A stretch of 24,915 bases of DNA, from IMG/VR virus record IMGVR_UViG_3300017762_000073, positions 1 to 24,915 of that record; one strand, written 5' to 3'. A model generated the notes under the pieces. That model was not told the DNA's origin and did no database searches. It was given only the letters and a program-made list of their open reading frames with translations. Both the position numbers and the translations under genes were made by a program. The stretch comes from a virus. Every line of letters begins with the position of its first letter. Positions within the stretch are counted from its first letter, which is position 1. Positions 7,089 through 13,614 of the stretch are shown here, in pieces.

Positions 7089-7599
7089 AGTAACAAGCAC
7101 AATGGATAAGATGAAAAAGGATTCTACTAATCCTTTTTATAATAGCAAATATTTTGATGTTAATCAGCTAGTAGAGGCTGTAAGGCCTGCGTTAATCGCA
7201 GAAGAATTATTACTATTACAGCCAATAAGAGATAATCAAGTTGGTACTATTATTATTGATACGGAAAGCGGTGATTCAGTAGAGGCGTTTTTACCTTTGC
7301 CAGATCTGCAAGACCCACAAAAAATTGGATCATGCATTACATACTACCGTAGATACACATTGCAATCATTGCTAGGTATAGAAGCCGAAGATGATGATGG
7401 TAATAAAGCAGTTGGATCTAAACCAGAGGTATCTAAAGCATTTAAAAAAGATGATCAAAAGCCTTGGCTTAACGAGGGCCAACCAGAATGGGATAAAGCT
7501 GAAGACTGGGTAAAATCAGGAGGTGATCCTAAGCTTTTACGGCAAAAGTATGCAGTATCTAAACCGAATATGGATTACTTCTATTCTATTGCTAAATGA
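7036..7599 (+). CDS. erf: ERF-family single-strand DNA annealing protein
   Basis: A 187-residue recombinase of the P22 ERF superfamily. The N-terminal domain shows the YNSKYFDVNQLVEAVRPAL segment (35-53) that corresponds to the family's KYxYxxxxxIxxxxxPxL. The hallmark GSCITYYRRYTLQSLLGIEAEDDDGN spans 98-123, with paired arginines and an acidic triplet. The C-terminal third is a lysine/tryptophan-rich linker. ERF forms rings on ssDNA and anneals complementary strands, useful for circularising terminally redundant genomes. A start at ATG 7063 would match family N-termini better than ATG 7036; both are in frame. The stop overlaps the next start as ATGA. The neighbours (NinB-like, NinG-like, SSB) form a complete recombination module. 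Confidence 0.85.
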   Translation: MDILKWNKQMKIYKKLFKVTSTMDKMKKDSTNPFYNSKYFDVNQLVEAVRPALIAEELLLLQPIRDNQVGTIIIDTESGDSVEAFLPLPDLQDPQKIGSCITYYRRYTLQSLLGIEAEDDDGNKAVGSKPEVSKAFKKDDQKPWLNEGQPEWDKAEDWVKSGGDPKLLRQKYAVSKPNMDYFYSIAK

Positions 7600-7979
7600 G
7601 ATTCAAAAGAATGTTTAGAATAACAGACGGTGAAACCACTAAGGCTTGGAAGTTTGACCTTCGGGACTATTTAGCTTCCTTGCCTAATGGTGAATACACA
7701 ATAGAAGTATGTAAGACCATTAACAGTAGAAGTGCTGAACAAAACAAACTATACTGGAAATGGATAGCAATAATAAGTGAAGATTTAGGCTACTACCCAG
7801 AGGAGCTACACGAAGCTTTTATAGATCAATTTTCACCTGTTTATACAACTAGGGATTTAAACAAGAAACCAAAACAAAAAAGAACAAGAACTAGCCAGAT
7901 GAATGTAGATCAGATGTCTAAATATATGGACCGTATTTCACACTTCTGCGCTGAACACTCAATAAAACTACCATTATGA
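7596..7979 (+). CDS. NinB-like recombination protein
   Basis: A 127-residue protein. RSAEQNKLYWKWIAIISEDLGY (near 45-66) followed by a C-terminal MNVDQMSKYMDRISHFCAEHSIKLP recalls the NinB/Orf family, where a QN..W helix and a terminal alpha-helical segment are conserved. In lambda, Orf (NinB) binds ssDNA and works with Red recombination and SSB. The gene lies between ERF and NinG-like genes, which supports the assignment. It is coupled to ERF through ATGA, and its own stop overlaps the following start in the same way. A basic KKPKQKRTRTS patch in the middle could bind DNA. Confidence 0.65.
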   Translation: MRFKRMFRITDGETTKAWKFDLRDYLASLPNGEYTIEVCKTINSRSAEQNKLYWKWIAIISEDLGYYPEELHEAFIDQFSPVYTTRDLNKKPKQKRTRTSQMNVDQMSKYMDRISHFCAEHSIKLPL

Positions 7980-8170
7980 CACCAGAAAAAGAACTAGAAG
8001 AAATAAGGGATTGGCTTACAACTCAGGATTTAGATGAGTTAAGCTATGCCATACAAGTACCAGTGCCAAGACTTAGGGCATTTAGAAACATGAACACAGT
8101 CGATCCTTCTTATACGACAATACGTAAATTACAAAACTATAAAAATGGAAATAATAAAAGTATTACTTGA
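7976..8170 (+). CDS. Small HTH-like protein (paralogue of 14523 gene)
   Basis: A 64-residue protein. The pattern EIRDWLTTQDLDELSYAIQ...PRLRAFRNMN...IRKLQNYK looks like a compact four-helix DNA-binding domain. The same spacing (EIxxWL...L...F.N...S...R.LQ..K) occurs in the protein at 14523, so the two are probably paralogues. It starts at an ATGA overlap with the NinB-like gene, and its tail overlaps the membrane miniprotein at 8145. A Cro-like or helicase-accessory function is possible. The HTH assignment is by pattern only. Confidence 0.65.
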   Translation: MTPEKELEEIRDWLTTQDLDELSYAIQVPVPRLRAFRNMNTVDPSYTTIRKLQNYKNGNNKSIT

Positions 8171-8300
8171 TTCAGTAGATTTGATAGCTAAAATACTAGG
8201 ATTTTTATCTCTTTACGCAATAGCTATAGCTTTATTAGATTGGCGCAAGACGTGTAAATATGAACAACAATGTAATGACATAAAAAATGGGCCTAAGTAA
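8145..8300 (+). CDS. 51-residue single-span membrane miniprotein
   Basis: A short frame (ATG 8145, TAA 8298-8300). The peptide MEIIKVLLDSVDLIAKILGF continues into a hydrophobic LSLYAIAIALLDW, then a basic/polar WRKTCKYEQQCNDIKNGPK. This gives one transmembrane helix (about residues 13-32) with the positive tail inside. The two Cys in the tail (37, 43) are near a possible metal or disulphide arrangement. It bridges the HTH-like and NinG-like genes with overlaps on both sides and covers what would otherwise be a 116-bp gap. The function is unknown. Confidence 0.6.
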   Translation: MEIIKVLLDSVDLIAKILGFLSLYAIAIALLDWRKTCKYEQQCNDIKNGPK

Positions 8301-8709
8301 AAGTAAGAACCTAAGTACTGCTAAAAAAACATGCGATGCATGGTTTAGTAGGTACATACGAATACGAGACGCGAATCATAATGGCTTGTGTAAATGTGTT
8401 ACTTGTAACACTATCAAGCATTGGAAAGAAATGGATTGTGGTCATTTTCAAAGCCGTAGATTTATGGCTACAAGATGGCACGAGCAGAACGCGCATGCGC
8501 AATGTCAATCTTGCAACAAATATAATGCAGGTGAACAGTACAGGCACGGCATCGAAATAGACTTACTATACGGTGAAGGAACTGCAGATTATATAGAACA
8601 ACTATCTAGAAGCATGATTAAACTTAATAAAGTTGAGGTTATGGAACTAGCACAGTATCACCAACAAGAAACAATAAAACTAGCAAAACAAAAATCATTA
8701 GAATTATGA
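8287..8709 (+). CDS. ninG: NinG/Rap-like recombination nuclease
   Basis: A 140-residue protein with the NinG (Rap) zinc-finger-type signature: CKCVTC (35-40), MDCGHFQSRRFMATRWHEQN (49-68), and AQCQSCNKYNAG (71-82). Cys35/37/40 and Cys73/76 are likely metal ligands. Asp50/His53 fit the DxGHF active-site region shared with HNH-type enzymes. Lambda Rap is a structure-specific endonuclease that resolves recombination intermediates. This protein is shorter than lambda NinG (about 200 residues) but keeps the core. It overlaps the downstream SSB by ATGA and sits in a NinB-like/NinG-like/SSB run. Confidence 0.85.
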   Translation: MGLSKSKNLSTAKKTCDAWFSRYIRIRDANHNGLCKCVTCNTIKHWKEMDCGHFQSRRFMATRWHEQNAHAQCQSCNKYNAGEQYRHGIEIDLLYGEGTADYIEQLSRSMIKLNKVEVMELAQYHQQETIKLAKQKSLEL

Positions 8710-9110
8710 ATAAAGCAATATTAATAGGCAGACTAGGCAGCAACCCTGAAACAAGATTTACGCAAAGCAATACGCCAGTATGTAATTGGTCTTTAGCGAC
8801 TAGCAAAAAAGTAAAGGGTGAAGATAAAACAGAATGGCATAACATAGTAGCGTTTAGTAAAACAGCTGAAATAGCTCAAAGATACTTAACTAAAGGTTCT
8901 TTAGTTTGTATTGAAGGTTCTATTACTACAAGTCAATATGAAAAAAATGGCGAAAAACGTTACAGTACACAAATTATCTGTGATAGATTAGAGATGCTAG
9001 GTGGTATGAATAATAACGATAATAAAGGTAGCGCGTTAGAACAAAAACCTGGAAGCCAGAAAGTAGATGTAAGCAACTGGGATCAAGTATCAGACGATTT
9101 ACCTTTTTAA
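8706..9110 (+). CDS. ssb: Single-stranded DNA-binding protein
   Basis: A 134-residue OB-fold SSB. NKAILIGRLGSNPETRFTQSNTPV opens the typical beta-barrel. It is followed by NWSLATSKKVKGEDKTEWHNIVAFSKTAEIAQRYLTKGSLVCIEGSI, with the conserved WHNIVAF core and GSL(V)CIEG strand, and then RLEML. The C-terminal tail ends in the acidic DDLPF, the tip that recruits partner proteins in bacterial SSBs. The length is near the lower end for SSB. It is coupled to the NinG-like gene by ATGA and fits the recombination/replication role of this operon. Identification is firm. Confidence 0.95.
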   Translation: MNKAILIGRLGSNPETRFTQSNTPVCNWSLATSKKVKGEDKTEWHNIVAFSKTAEIAQRYLTKGSLVCIEGSITTSQYEKNGEKRYSTQIICDRLEMLGGMNNNDNKGSALEQKPGSQKVDVSNWDQVSDDLPF

Positions 9111-9112
9111 TT

Positions 9113-9361
9113 ATGGAAACAGAATATAAAGTACTGCAAAAAATAGGCCCTTATGATGGCCCTTATCAGAAAAATTTAGTAACTTATATACTAGTTTCTA
9201 AAAGCAAAAGAGTGGCGTGGCATGAAAAACCTGGCAGAAGGTTCCCTCATAACAAAGGAGACGTTGTCACAGGTATAGCGCTTAAAGGCGATAATATAGA
9301 TTACAAAAAATCAAATCCTAAACTAATATTAAAACAACTTAATTTTTATGGAAATATTTAA
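9113..9361 (+). CDS. Hypothetical protein after SSB
   Basis: An 82-residue basic protein, start 2 nt after the SSB stop. It contains a short repeat, GPYDGPYQ (residues 12-19), encoded by near-identical 12-bp units at 9147-9170, and HEKPGRRFPHNKGDVVTGIAL in the middle, which has a small beta-barrel look. There are no Cys and no membrane segment. It overlaps the MazG-like gene by 14 bp. The function is unknown. Confidence 0.7.
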   Translation: METEYKVLQKIGPYDGPYQKNLVTYILVSKSKRVAWHEKPGRRFPHNKGDVVTGIALKGDNIDYKKSNPKLILKQLNFYGNI

Positions 9362-9662
9362 CAATATAAGATCATGGGCTAACGAAAGAGGCCTTTATGA
9401 CAAAGGAGATACTAAAACTCAATTTATTAAATTAAATGAAGAGGTAGGAGAATTAGCAGAAGCTATACTAAAAAAAGATGAAAAAGAACTTATTGATGCT
9501 ATAGGTGATATAGTAGTTGTTCTTACAAATTTAACATATTTAGCAAATGTTGATATAATTAGATCAGATTATATTAGGATAGAAGACTGTGTACGATCGG
9601 CATATAATGAAATAAAAGATAGAAAAGGCAAAATGGATAATGGAACCTTCAAAAAAGCATGA
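9348..9662 (+). CDS. MazG-like nucleotide pyrophosphohydrolase (candidate dCTPase-type)
   Basis: A 104-residue all-alpha NTP pyrophosphatase. The metal-binding ExxE motif appears as NEEVGELAEAI (30-40: Glu31/Glu32/Glu35). The partner helix has DAIGDIVVVLTNL (50-62: Asp50/Asp54). This is the minimal single-domain MazG fold that cleaves (d)NTP to (d)NMP plus pyrophosphate and is common in phages. It sits directly before the dCMP deaminase and two genes before the TS homologue. That order matches a T4-like scheme where dCTP is hydrolysed to feed dCMP hydroxymethylase. Substrate is inferred from neighbours only. It overlaps the deaminase by 23 bp. Confidence 0.88.
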   Translation: MEIFNNIRSWANERGLYDKGDTKTQFIKLNEEVGELAEAILKKDEKELIDAIGDIVVVLTNLTYLANVDIIRSDYIRIEDCVRSAYNEIKDRKGKMDNGTFKKA

Positions 9663-10047
9663 TTTATACATGCGTATAGCCGAGTCAGTAGCTTTAAGTA
9701 GCCACTGTAAAAGAAGCAAAGTTGGTTGTATTATTGTAAAAAATGATAATATTATAGGTATTGGCTACAATGGTACGCCTTCTGGCTTTGAAAATGACTG
9801 CGAATGTAATAACGTTACAAAAGACGAGGTATTACATGCAGAGTCAAATGCAATAACAAAATGTGCTAAAAGCACTATAAGTTCAGACGGCTCTATAATG
9901 TATTGTACATTAATGCCTTGTTTTAATTGCGCTAAATTAATAATTCAAAGCGGGATTAGGCAAGTTGTATACAAAGACGATTATAGAAATAGATCAGGAA
10001 TAGAACTATTAACAAAAGCAAACATAGAGGTAAATAAATATGAGTAA
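9640..10047 (+). CDS. dCMP deaminase (ComEB-like)
   Basis: A 135-residue zinc-dependent deaminase. HAESNAI (67-73: zinc His67, catalytic Glu69) and MPCFNCAKLI (92-101: Cys94/Cys97) form the classic active site. SKVGCIIVKNDNIIGIGYNGTPSGF (26-50) is the characteristic dCMP deaminase N-terminal segment that helps bind the nucleotide. The enzyme converts dCMP to dUMP. Viral family members are longer (T4 Cd is about 190), so this is the compact type. It starts within the MazG-like gene, with an ATG at 9640, and overlaps the DUF6378-like gene by 8 bp. In the context of a dCMP hydroxymethylase it would set the dCMP/dUMP split. Confidence 0.93.
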   Translation: MEPSKKHDLYMRIAESVALSSHCKRSKVGCIIVKNDNIIGIGYNGTPSGFENDCECNNVTKDEVLHAESNAITKCAKSTISSDGSIMYCTLMPCFNCAKLIIQSGIRQVVYKDDYRNRSGIELLTKANIEVNKYE

Positions 10048-10312
10048 ATCAATATGCGAAATAGCGCATGAAATAGTAAACGAAAGAAGCGAAGAAAAAG
10101 AAAGAGAATACGGGCCTTTCTCTGAAGGGATGGAAAGAGCCGCGCATATATTATCAGGATTAATAGGATACGAAGTATACGCTGAGCACATGTACTTAGC
10201 GATGATAGCTTTAAAATTAAGTAGAGAATCATACAACCATAAAAAGGATAATTTATTAGACGCGATAGCATATTTACAAGGATTAGAAAATTATTATAAT
10301 GAAAACAAATAA
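10040..10312 (+). CDS. DUF6378-like phage protein
   Basis: A 90-residue helical protein. The pattern REYGPFSEGMERAAHI...MIALKLSRESYNHKKDNLLDAIAYLQGLE matches a common phage family (DUF6378) that is often coded among nucleotide-metabolism genes. The acidic/basic helix pair LSRE...KDNLLDA looks like the ExxE/D-type arrangement of all-alpha NTP pyrophosphatases, so a distant MazG-like function is possible. It overlaps both neighbours (the deaminase by 8 bp, the TS homologue by 14 bp). The family call is from memory of the consensus. Confidence 0.75.
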   Translation: MSKSICEIAHEIVNERSEEKEREYGPFSEGMERAAHILSGLIGYEVYAEHMYLAMIALKLSRESYNHKKDNLLDAIAYLQGLENYYNENK

Positions 10313-10943
10313 CGCAACAACAGCCTTTGAGTATTATTACGATTTAATTATAAATATCGGCAAATCAAAAAAAGGCACAAAATATTTGAGAAATATTTCA
10401 TTTACAATGCTAAACCCATTGGATAATGTTATAAGTACAAAATGGAGGAATTTTAACTTAGACTACGCTGAAAGAGAATGGCAATGGTATTTATCAGCTA
10501 ATAGAAACATAAGCGCCATGGAGCCACCTGTGCCTAAAATATGGCAAGATATTAGCGATGATAATGGCGATACATTTTCTAACTATGGTTGGCAGTGGCA
10601 AAGATCTAATCAGATTGAATATGTAATAAACGAATTGAGATCTAATCCTACGAGTAGGAGGGCTTGTATCTCGATATATGATGCAAAAGAAAACCAAGAT
10701 TGGGCAAGAGACGTTCCATGTACATTAGCCATCTGTTTTTATATAGAAGATGATTCTTTATGCATGAGCGTATACATGCGATCTAATGATCTAGTCTTTG
10801 GATTTTGTAATGATCAATACTGCTTTAGTAAGCTACAAGAGTATATAGCCAAAGAAATTAATATAAAAATTGGTTATTATCATCACTCTGCTACAGATTT
10901 ACATATATACAAAAGACACTTTGATCTGAAGAAAAATGGATAA
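10299..10943 (+). CDS. dCMP hydroxymethylase-like member of the thymidylate synthase family
   Basis: A 214-residue TS-family enzyme. Its landmarks are PKIWQDISDDNGDTFSNYGW (79-98), NPTSRR (116-121), the nucleophile Cys141 in DVPCTLA (not the usual LPPCH), MRSNDLVFGFCNDQYCFSKL (160-179), and HIYKRHF (202-208). In thymidylate synthase the loop after RS.D..LG ends in a dUMP-binding Asn; here it is Asp172. The Cys-to-Asp distance is 31, as in T4 dCMP hydroxymethylase (Cys148, Asp179). From memory, SNYGW, SRR, CT and MRSNDxVFGFxND all match T4 gp42. Asn-to-Asp switches base preference from dUMP to dCMP. The enzyme probably makes 5-hydroxymethyl-dCMP. A plain ThyA is unlikely; dUMP hydroxymethylase remains possible. 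Confidence 0.85.
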   Translation: MKTNNATTAFEYYYDLIINIGKSKKGTKYLRNISFTMLNPLDNVISTKWRNFNLDYAEREWQWYLSANRNISAMEPPVPKIWQDISDDNGDTFSNYGWQWQRSNQIEYVINELRSNPTSRRACISIYDAKENQDWARDVPCTLAICFYIEDDSLCMSVYMRSNDLVFGFCNDQYCFSKLQEYIAKEINIKIGYYHHSATDLHIYKRHFDLKKNG

Positions 10944-11589
10944 AGGATGGATTAAACTACACAGGCAATTCCTTGAGTGGGAATGGTATGACGAGCCAAA
11001 TTGTTTGCGAGTATTTTTACACTGCTTACTAAAGGCTAATCATAAAGATAAGCGTTATAGAGGTGATGTAATCAAGCGAGGCACCTTTGTTACAAGCTTA
11101 GAAATACTTTCATTCGAGCTAAACTTAACGGTACAGCAAATTAGAACTGTTTTTGACAAACTGGAAAGTACTGGTGAGATTAACAGGCAAAGCAACAGGC
11201 GTGGAACTATTCTAAGTATATGTAATTACAATAGTTATCAAAATGATGAAGCAAAAAATAACAAACAGGATAACAGAAAGATAACAGGAAAACAACAGAC
11301 GTCTAACAGGAAACTAACAGGTACTAAGAATGAAAAGAATGAAAAGAATGAAAACAATATAATACCCACACTATCTGAAGTAGAAGAATACTTTAAAGAA
11401 TCTAATAAGATAGATAAAAGCCATGTTAAGTTAGAAGCAGAGAATTTTATTAACCACTATGAGTCATTAGACTGGAAGCGTAATCGTAAAAAGATTAAAA
11501 ACTGGAGGCTTCAGGCTTCTACTTGGTCTAATAATTATTTAAAATTCAATGCAACAAAAAGAAATATTCACGATAATCCATTTGATTAA
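10936..11589 (+). CDS. Replication initiator-like protein (DnaD/replisome organiser type) carrying iterons
   Basis: A 217-residue protein. The N-terminal KLHRQFLEWEWYDEPNCLRVFLHCLLKANH is typical of phage replisome organisers. A winged-helix segment follows (SLEILSFELNLTVQQIRTVFDKLESTGEI, about residues 54-82), then a hydrophilic Asn/Lys/Gln-rich linker (about 96-135). The C-terminal KLEAENFINHYESLDWKRNRKKIKNWRLQASTW resembles the DnaD-like C-terminal domain. The protein likely binds the origin and recruits the helicase. The linker coding sequence contains an 11-bp-spaced TAACAGG iteron array, as lambda O contains ori. It shares 8 bp with the upstream gene, and TAATG links it to the next. Confidence 0.7.
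   Translation: MDKGWIKLHRQFLEWEWYDEPNCLRVFLHCLLKANHKDKRYRGDVIKRGTFVTSLEILSFELNLTVQQIRTVFDKLESTGEINRQSNRRGTILSICNYNSYQNDEAKNNKQDNRKITGKQQTSNRKLTGTKNEKNEKNENNIIPTLSEVEEYFKESNKIDKSHVKLEAENFINHYESLDWKRNRKKIKNWRLQASTWSNNYLKFNATKRNIHDNPFD
11263..11321 (+). repeat. Iteron array TAACAGG (candidate replication origin)
   Basis: Five copies of the 7-mer (TAACAGA 11271, TAACAGG 11282, CAACAGA 11293, TAACAGG 11304, TAACAGG 11315) are exactly 11 bp apart. A further AAACAGG lies at 11263. Two more (TAACAGG 11181, CAACAGG 11193) lie upstream. The 11-bp period is not a codon multiple, so it is not a protein repeat. It lies in the linker-coding part of the initiator-like gene, the same layout as lambda ori within gene O. 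An A-rich tandem repeat follows immediately. Confidence 0.8.
11328..11354 (+). repeat. Three perfect 9-bp tandem repeats (GAATGAAAA)
   Basis: Three contiguous copies of GAATGAAAA directly downstream of the iterons, then the AT-rich CAATATAATA. The repeat is in frame (Asn-Glu-Lys units), so it could be a protein repeat. Its position next to the iterons also fits an AT-rich DNA-unwinding element. Confidence 0.8.
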
Positions 11590-12134
11590 TGAAAATACAA
11601 ATAGCCAATAACAAACAAGATGCTAAGAACTACAGTAGCCAAGGGATAGAATTTGATTACTCAAATGATCTTATGAAACTATTATACGACTTCCATACTG
11701 ATATAGGTGCGACTAAGGAATTACCAACTGATAAGGTTAAGGTAAAGGAGTATTTGATAAGATTACATGAAACTATAACAGTTAAAAACCCATTGTACCC
11801 AAACGATATTAACTTTGATATGATATATGGTATATGGATGATGGCTGTGATATATGAAGAAGCACCAAGATATGGTAATAACATATCAGCATTAGCAAGG
11901 TGTTTTAATGAATGGTATAAGAAAAATTCAGATCAATTTATTAAATCAAATCAAGATCATATAGTTAGTAAGTATAGAAATATTACAGATTTTACTAATG
12001 TAGAAATCGCACGACTTTATGATGTAGTAGAAATGCTAAATGATGGTGATCTAATAGGTGGTTTGTTTAATACAGGTGGTGCGCAATCATTCTTTAAAAG
12101 ATTAAAATCTGAGTATATTGCAAGAGGTTTATAA
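11589..12134 (+). CDS. Hypothetical protein, candidate replication partner
   Basis: A 181-residue helical protein without a P-loop or other enzyme motif. IYGIWMMAVIYEEAPRYGNN and ISALARCFNEWYKKNSDQF are its best-defined helices. It starts with TAATG overlap to the initiator-like gene, so the pair is translationally coupled. Phage initiator genes are typically followed by a helicase loader or helicase; no ATPase features are seen here, so an AAA+ loader is unlikely. A small adaptor analogous in position to lambda P is possible. I do not recognise the family. Confidence 0.7.
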   Translation: MKIQIANNKQDAKNYSSQGIEFDYSNDLMKLLYDFHTDIGATKELPTDKVKVKEYLIRLHETITVKNPLYPNDINFDMIYGIWMMAVIYEEAPRYGNNISALARCFNEWYKKNSDQFIKSNQDHIVSKYRNITDFTNVEIARLYDVVEMLNDGDLIGGLFNTGGAQSFFKRLKSEYIARGL

Positions 12135-12140
12135 ATTTTT

Positions 12141-12148
12141 TGTATATT
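12141..12148 (+). promoter_or_regulatory. TGTATATT element upstream of terminase
   Basis: The same 8-mer as in the three strong promoter copies, here after a T-run (TTTTTTGTATATTATAC) and 28 bp before the small terminase ATG. The 21-bp A/T block is absent, so this would be a weaker or differently regulated promoter for the packaging operon. Confidence 0.5.
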
Positions 12149-12175
12149 ATACTTAATTAATCAAGTTTTTTCAAG

Positions 12176-12430
12176 ATGGCACACGGTGGTAAAAGAGCTG
12201 GAGCAGGTAGAAAGCCTAAGGCTGATGAAATATCTATGATACAATCCATGGATGCTACATTAGCGCCAATAGAGGTATGGCAAAAATTAGCTCTTAGAGT
12301 CAACGAAGGATCTGACACTGCTATTAAGACTTGGTTATCTTATAGGTATGGGCAACCTAAGCAAAGCGTGGACCATACAACTGATGGTGATAAAATAGAA
12401 AGCGTAACGGTGAGAATAATTGAACCATAG
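12176..12430 (+). CDS. terS: Terminase small subunit-like protein
   Basis: An 84-residue protein beginning MAHGGKRAGAGRKPK, the basic GGxRxGAGRKP tail/arm found at the start of many phage small terminases and related DNA-binding proteins. After it comes a helical part (PIEVWQKLALRVNEGSDTAIKTWLSYRYGQPKQSV), whose WLSYRYGQP phrase is also common in small terminase C-termini. It recognises the packaging site and delivers DNA to the large subunit. It is short for TerS (usually 100-180). Its last 11 bp overlap the large terminase, which supports the role. Confidence 0.75.
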   Translation: MAHGGKRAGAGRKPKADEISMIQSMDATLAPIEVWQKLALRVNEGSDTAIKTWLSYRYGQPKQSVDHTTDGDKIESVTVRIIEP

Positions 12431-13607
12431 CTTTGATGCAAATAAGCTTTATTCATTAACCTATAATAGCAGGAAACCCTACGTAGTTCACCAAGGTGGC
12501 ACCTCAAGTGGAAAGACTTATGCTATATTGCAAGTCTTGATAATGAAAGCAGCTACAATTCCCAACTTAGTAATAACAGTAGTAGGCCAGGATATACCTA
12601 ACTTACGAGTAGGTGCTTATAGAGACGCTCAAAATATCATATTTAATGATCCATTTTTTACGCAAGAGCTTAAAGATCATAACAAGAGTAATAGGGTTTT
12701 TACTTTTAGTACTGGGTCTAAGATTGAGTTTAATTCATATAATGACGAGATAGATGCTAGATCAGGTAAAAGAACTCATTCTTTTTTTAATGAGGCCAAT
12801 GGTATAGATTATGGCATATTTGAGCAGATCAGTATGCGAACTACCGAGCAGACTATTATAGACTTTAATCCATCTGCGGCATTCTGGGCACATGAAAGAT
12901 TACAAAGCAGGGATGATGTTGATTGGTTTGTGTCTACATTTAGAGATAATGCATTTATACAATCTAGTATCAAACAAAAGATACAAAGTTACGAGCCAAC
13001 TGATGAGAATATAAAAGCCGGTACAGCTAATCAATACCGATGGCAAGTATATGGATTAGGAGAGGTAGGTAGGTTAGAGGGCTTAGTTTTTCCTAATTTT
13101 GAGATCACAAGCGAGTGGCCTGATAATTACAAATGGAGATGCTTCGGGCTTGATTGGGGATATACAAATGATCCGACAGCTTTAGTAGAGATAAGGTACA
13201 ATGGTGGCGCACTATACTGGAAAGAACATATTTACCGAAAGCAACTTACCAACCAATATATTAGTCGCTTAATAAAAGAACTAAACATAACTGATGAAAT
13301 AGTAGCAGATAGTGCTGAACCTAAAAGTATTGCCGAGTTACGCAATACAGGTATATGGGTAAAGCCTGCTAAGAAGGGTAAGGATTCTGTTATGTTTGGA
13401 ATCCAGTTGCTACAAGATTATCCGATTAAAATACATACTAAAAGTAAAAACGTGATAGAGGAATTTAGTAGTTATACATGGGCAAAGGATAGAAGTGGCA
13501 CATCGACAAACAAGCCTATAGATGATTTTAACCACGCTATAGACGCAGGTAGGTATGCAATAATGGACAGAATGAAGAAAAAAACACTAGATATTTCACT
13601 TGCTTAA
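12420..13607 (+). CDS. terL: Terminase large subunit (PBSX/Terminase_3-like)
   Basis: A 395-residue packaging motor. The ATPase part has Walker A GGTSSGKT (26-33), an acidic Walker-B region SFFNEANG (121-128), and DFNPS (148-152) as the coupling motif. The nuclease part has FGLDWGYTNDPTAL (242-254: Asp245), VADSAEPKS (295-303: Asp297) and DDFNHAIDAGRYA (368-380: Asp369/Asp375). It pumps DNA into the prohead and cuts it to unit length. The start must be a non-ATG codon. A TAA is in frame immediately before TTG 12420, and the next in-frame ATG comes after Walker A. It overlaps the small subunit by 11 bp and is near the typical 400-residue length. Confidence 0.95.
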   Translation: MNHSFDANKLYSLTYNSRKPYVVHQGGTSSGKTYAILQVLIMKAATIPNLVITVVGQDIPNLRVGAYRDAQNIIFNDPFFTQELKDHNKSNRVFTFSTGSKIEFNSYNDEIDARSGKRTHSFFNEANGIDYGIFEQISMRTTEQTIIDFNPSAAFWAHERLQSRDDVDWFVSTFRDNAFIQSSIKQKIQSYEPTDENIKAGTANQYRWQVYGLGEVGRLEGLVFPNFEITSEWPDNYKWRCFGLDWGYTNDPTALVEIRYNGGALYWKEHIYRKQLTNQYISRLIKELNITDEIVADSAEPKSIAELRNTGIWVKPAKKGKDSVMFGIQLLQDYPIKIHTKSKNVIEEFSSYTWAKDRSGTSTNKPIDDFNHAIDAGRYAIMDRMKKKTLDISLA

Positions 13608-13614
13608 AAAATAA

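Noticed and set aside
8336-8560. Plus-strand frames overlapping real genes (8336-8560, 17171-17356, 21585-21788)
   Set aside because: They lie in alternate frames of NinG-like, holin-like and capsid genes, with no sensible motifs.
9147-9170. 12-bp duplication GGCCCTTATGAT/GGCCCTTATCAG
   Set aside because: In frame and explained as the GPYDGPYQ protein repeat; only two copies.
10299-10943. Ordinary thymidylate synthase (thyA)
   Set aside because: The dUMP-binding Asn is Asp and the catalytic context is DVPCT rather than LPPCH, as in dCMP hydroxymethylases.
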